Source: Candidatus Calidifonticultor daggyaiensis
GTDB lineage: Bacteria; Actinomycetota; Humimicrobiia; Humimicrobiales; Humimicrobiaceae
Direction of reading: 5' to 3'
NCBI GenBank assembly: GCA_015661035.1
Contig: JACVJA010000057.1
Location: 1-7,837, forward strand
Length of the DNA: 7,837 bases
This document shows, piece by piece, positions 6,380 through 7,837 of this stretch; within the stretch, counting starts at the first letter, position 1; each line of letters opens with the position of its first letter. Below the pieces are notes generated by a model that was given only the letters and a program-made list of their open reading frames with translations, made no database searches and was not told where the DNA came from. Both the position numbers and the translations under genes were made by a program.

Positions 6380-7204
6380 TTATATTTTTTCTTTAAAACC
6401 ACTATAACTTTTATTTTTATTATAAATTTGAAAGATTAAAAATATTAAATAAAGAAAAATTACAAAGTTAAATTTACTAAGTATAAATAATAAAAAAGAA
6501 TAAGTGCTTTTAAAAATTTCTGCTAACTCATTAACAACCCAATAATCTAAATTAAAATAGCCGTTAATAAAAAAAATAAAAATTGATATAAAAGCTGTAA
6601 TTAAAAAACCTGAAAAAACCTGAGCTGGGGTATGCTTTTTTAGTCTTATTCTTGACCATCCTACAATAGGGATTAATGATAATGTAAATAAAGCCCACTT
6701 CCCAAACACCATAATATAAACTATGGAAAATAGAGTAATGTAGCTTGAATGAAAACTTATTTTCCAAAATAATGTGATTAAACTAATCAAAGGCAGACAA
6801 AATAAATATATTGAGTAAACAACCAATAAAAAATTATTACTTGTTTTAAAATTTAAAATCAAATAACCAGATAATACAAATAAATTAATAATTATTAATG
6901 GTAAAACCCTTTCCTTTCTTCGTGTAATTTGAAGGTCACTAATTTTACCGAATTTAAATAAAATTAAAATCAATATATAAGGTATAGCTGCTAAAAAAGT
7001 TATTGTAATAATAAAATCATTAAAATTTTTTTTAAAAAAATCTATACTTCCTGTTTTTAAAAATCCATAGTTTAAAGCTTTATCTACCTTATAAAAATAA
7101 ATAGAAGCAAAAACTATTGGTATTGCTAAAACCGAGCCATCAAAAATATATGAAATTGCTCTAGCAATTTTTATAATTTTACTTTTTCTTCTTTTTTTAA
7201 TCAT
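6380..7204 (-). CDS. PAP2-superfamily-like integral membrane phosphatase
   Basis: A 274-residue membrane protein with a basic N-terminus (KKRRKSK) and about six or seven hydrophobic segments. It carries a recognisable, though altered, PAP2 signature: motif 1 RRKERVLPL (95-103) after ISDLQIT, motif 2 KISFHSS (148-154, H152) where the classic form is PSGH, and motif 3 SRIRLKKHTPAQV (184-196) with S184-R185 and H191. The acidic residue that usually follows the motif-3 His is Gln (Q195). PAP2 enzymes dephosphorylate lipid phosphates or pyrophosphates such as phosphatidate or undecaprenyl pyrophosphate at the membrane. ATG 7204 is used because an in-frame TGA lies 4 codons upstream and no other Met occurs until residue 165; it has only a weak Shine-Dalgarno. 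It is the first gene of the leftward run. Fold assignment is good; activity and substrate are uncertain. Confidence 0.75.
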   Translation of the reverse strand: MIKKRRKSKIIKIARAISYIFDGSVLAIPIVFASIYFYKVDKALNYGFLKTGSIDFFKKNFNDFIITITFLAAIPYILILILFKFGKISDLQITRRKERVLPLIIINLFVLSGYLILNFKTSNNFLLVVYSIYLFCLPLISLITLFWKISFHSSYITLFSIVYIMVFGKWALFTLSLIPIVGWSRIRLKKHTPAQVFSGFLITAFISIFIFFINGYFNLDYWVVNELAEIFKSTYSFLLFILSKFNFVIFLYLIFLIFQIYNKNKSYSGFKEKI

Positions 7205-7241
7205 AAAAAATAAATTTCACATTTAACAAAAATTTGTAATA

Positions 7242-7270
7242 ATAGTAATGATAAACAATACTGAAAACAA
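7242..7270 (-). promoter_or_regulatory. Candidate sigma-70-type promoter for the leftward gene run
   Basis: On the minus strand TTGTTT (7265-7270) and TACTAT (7242-7247) are separated by 17 bp, giving 3/6 and 4/6 matches to the -35 and -10 consensus. Transcription would start near 7235, leaving a leader of about 30 nt before ATG 7204. Similar matches arise easily by chance in A/T-rich DNA. Confidence 0.3.
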
Positions 7271-7280
7271 TATTAACAAA

Positions 7281-7308
7281 TTGATTAAAATTATAAAAAC
7301 AATAATTT
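7281..7308 (+). promoter_or_regulatory. Weak candidate promoter for the CGAxxG gene
   Basis: TTGATT (7281-7286, 4/6 match to -35) and TAATTT (7303-7308, 3/6 match to -10) are 16 bp apart, which would start transcription just ahead of the 7316-7328 palindrome. The -10 match is poor, so this is only a pointer. Confidence 0.2.
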
Positions 7309-7315
7309 TTAAAAA

Positions 7316-7328
7316 ACTAATAATTAGT
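7316..7328. repeat. Perfect 13-bp palindrome upstream of the CGAxxG gene
   Basis: ACTAAT-A-ATTAGT is a perfect 6-bp inverted repeat around one base, 32 bp before ATG 7361. Its position in the leader or core promoter would suit a repressor operator. It contains only two G/C pairs and could be chance. Confidence 0.3.
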
Positions 7329-7360
7329 AAGAATATATAAAATTTGATAAGGAGCAAAAT

Positions 7361-7837
7361 ATGGAGCTAAATTTAAAGAATACACTTGATACTATAAATA
7401 GTTTAAGCAAAGAAAAAGCAATGGATCTTGCTTTTAAAATTGGTTTTGAAGGAGAAGCAAATAGAACCAATTGCGCACAAGAGACATTTCATGCTATAAC
7501 TTCAGTCTTGGGTTATAAAAATCCACAAATATTTAAAAGTCTGTCAGCATTAGAAGGAGGGTCTGCAGTTACAACTTATGGCAATTGTGGTGCATTTTCT
7601 GGTGCACTTGTTGCATTTGGCTTCTTTTTTGGCAGGACTTATGAACAATGGGAAGAAGGTAAATCATATATTAAATCTTCAATTTTAGGCCAAAAATTAT
7701 TTAAAAAGTTTAAAGCTAGTTATGATTCTATTATTTGCAGGGATATTCATAAAAAAATATATGGCAGAACTTTTAATTTGATGGATGAGGAAAATCTTGG
7801 AATAAATAAAGAAGTGCTTAAAGAATTTGAAGAAATG
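7361..7837 (+). CDS. C_GCAxxG_C_C family putative redox protein (3' end cut by window edge)
   Basis: The open frame runs from ATG 7361 to the window end with 159 residues and no stop. GGAG (7351-7354) lies 6 nt before the ATG. The protein matches the four-cysteine redox family named for its CGAxxG motif: C38 in TNCAQE, GG at 66-67, CGAFSG (76-81) followed by a hydrophobic glycine-rich helix ending FFFGR (88-92), then C126 in SIICRDIHKKIYGR. The fourth conserved Cys would be expected further on, past the right edge. Members are small proteins of about 140 residues or more, thought to be redox-active and often found near transporter genes; no reaction is established. With at least 159 residues and no stop yet, this copy is somewhat longer than the minimal family form, partly through an N-terminal extension of about 30 residues. 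It is transcribed divergently from the PAP2-led gene run. Confidence 0.82.
   Translation, partial: MELNLKNTLDTINSLSKEKAMDLAFKIGFEGEANRTNCAQETFHAITSVLGYKNPQIFKSLSALEGGSAVTTYGNCGAFSGALVAFGFFFGRTYEQWEEGKSYIKSSILGQKLFKKFKASYDSIICRDIHKKIYGRTFNLMDEENLGINKEVLKEFEEM

Larger units (their letters stand above)
7205..7360. promoter_or_regulatory. Divergent intergenic region with promoters for both transcription units
   Basis: This 156-bp, very A/T-rich region separates the leftward run (ATG 7204) from the rightward CGAxxG gene (ATG 7361), so promoters for both directions are expected here. No RNA gene, attachment site or GC-rich hairpin is visible. Candidate elements are listed separately; base composition makes any single promoter call weak. 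Confidence 0.55.

Noticed and set aside
6564..6767. 67-residue open frame on the minus strand, another frame within the PAP2-like gene
   Set aside because: It overlaps the PAP2 motifs 2 and 3 in the coding frame, which are clearly under constraint; the aromatic-rich product has no known features.

Overview
The window is a strongly AT-rich piece of what looks like a bacterial chromosome. Most genes have bacterial-type Shine-Dalgarno sites (one close to the full anti-16S complement). All seven complete genes end in TAA, and Trp is written TGG, so the standard code fits. The families present (DUF89/ARMT1-like phosphatase, YfcE/MJ0936-like phosphodiesterase, CGAxxG redox protein) are common in anaerobes. 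I would guess a low-GC anaerobe, Clostridia-like or from a candidate lineage, but no marker gene fixes the taxon.

Layout: eight genes are read leftward from 7204 to the left edge, and one is read rightward from 7361 to the right edge, with a 156-bp divergent intergenic region between them. In transcription order the leftward genes are: a PAP2-like membrane protein (7204-6380), a left-handed beta-helix acyltransferase (6347-5562), an extended SDR of the epimerase/dihydroflavonol-reductase type (5523-4426), a 12-TM-type MFS transporter (4335-2968), a classical SDR oxidoreductase (2851-1973), a DUF89/ARMT1-like metal-dependent phosphatase (1911-1030), a small metallophosphoesterase (993-499), and a metal-type ABC transporter ATPase cut by the left edge (495-1). 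The rightward gene is the start of a CGAxxG four-cysteine redox protein, cut by the right edge.

Spacing suggests three groups. PAP2, acyltransferase and extended SDR are separated by only 32 and 38 bp and probably form one unit; their combination suggests synthesis or remodelling of a lipid-linked envelope molecule. The MFS and classical SDR genes are set apart by 90- and 116-bp A/T-rich gaps and may have their own promoters; they could export and modify the same product, but this is context only. The DUF89 gene, phosphoesterase and ABC ATPase (gaps of 36 and 3 bp) form a tight group in which two metal-dependent phosphatases lie upstream of a Zn/Mn-type uptake ATPase.

I see no tRNA, rRNA, CRISPR array, insertion sequence or convincing intrinsic terminator, and no gene-free stretch longer than 300 bp. 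Two start codons should be placed downstream of the longest open frame: ATG at 993 for the phosphoesterase and GTG at 2851 for the classical SDR. I found no clearly novel system. The most interesting points are the putative envelope-lipid cluster, the Asn-rich insert in the extended SDR, and the phosphatase/metal-transporter group.
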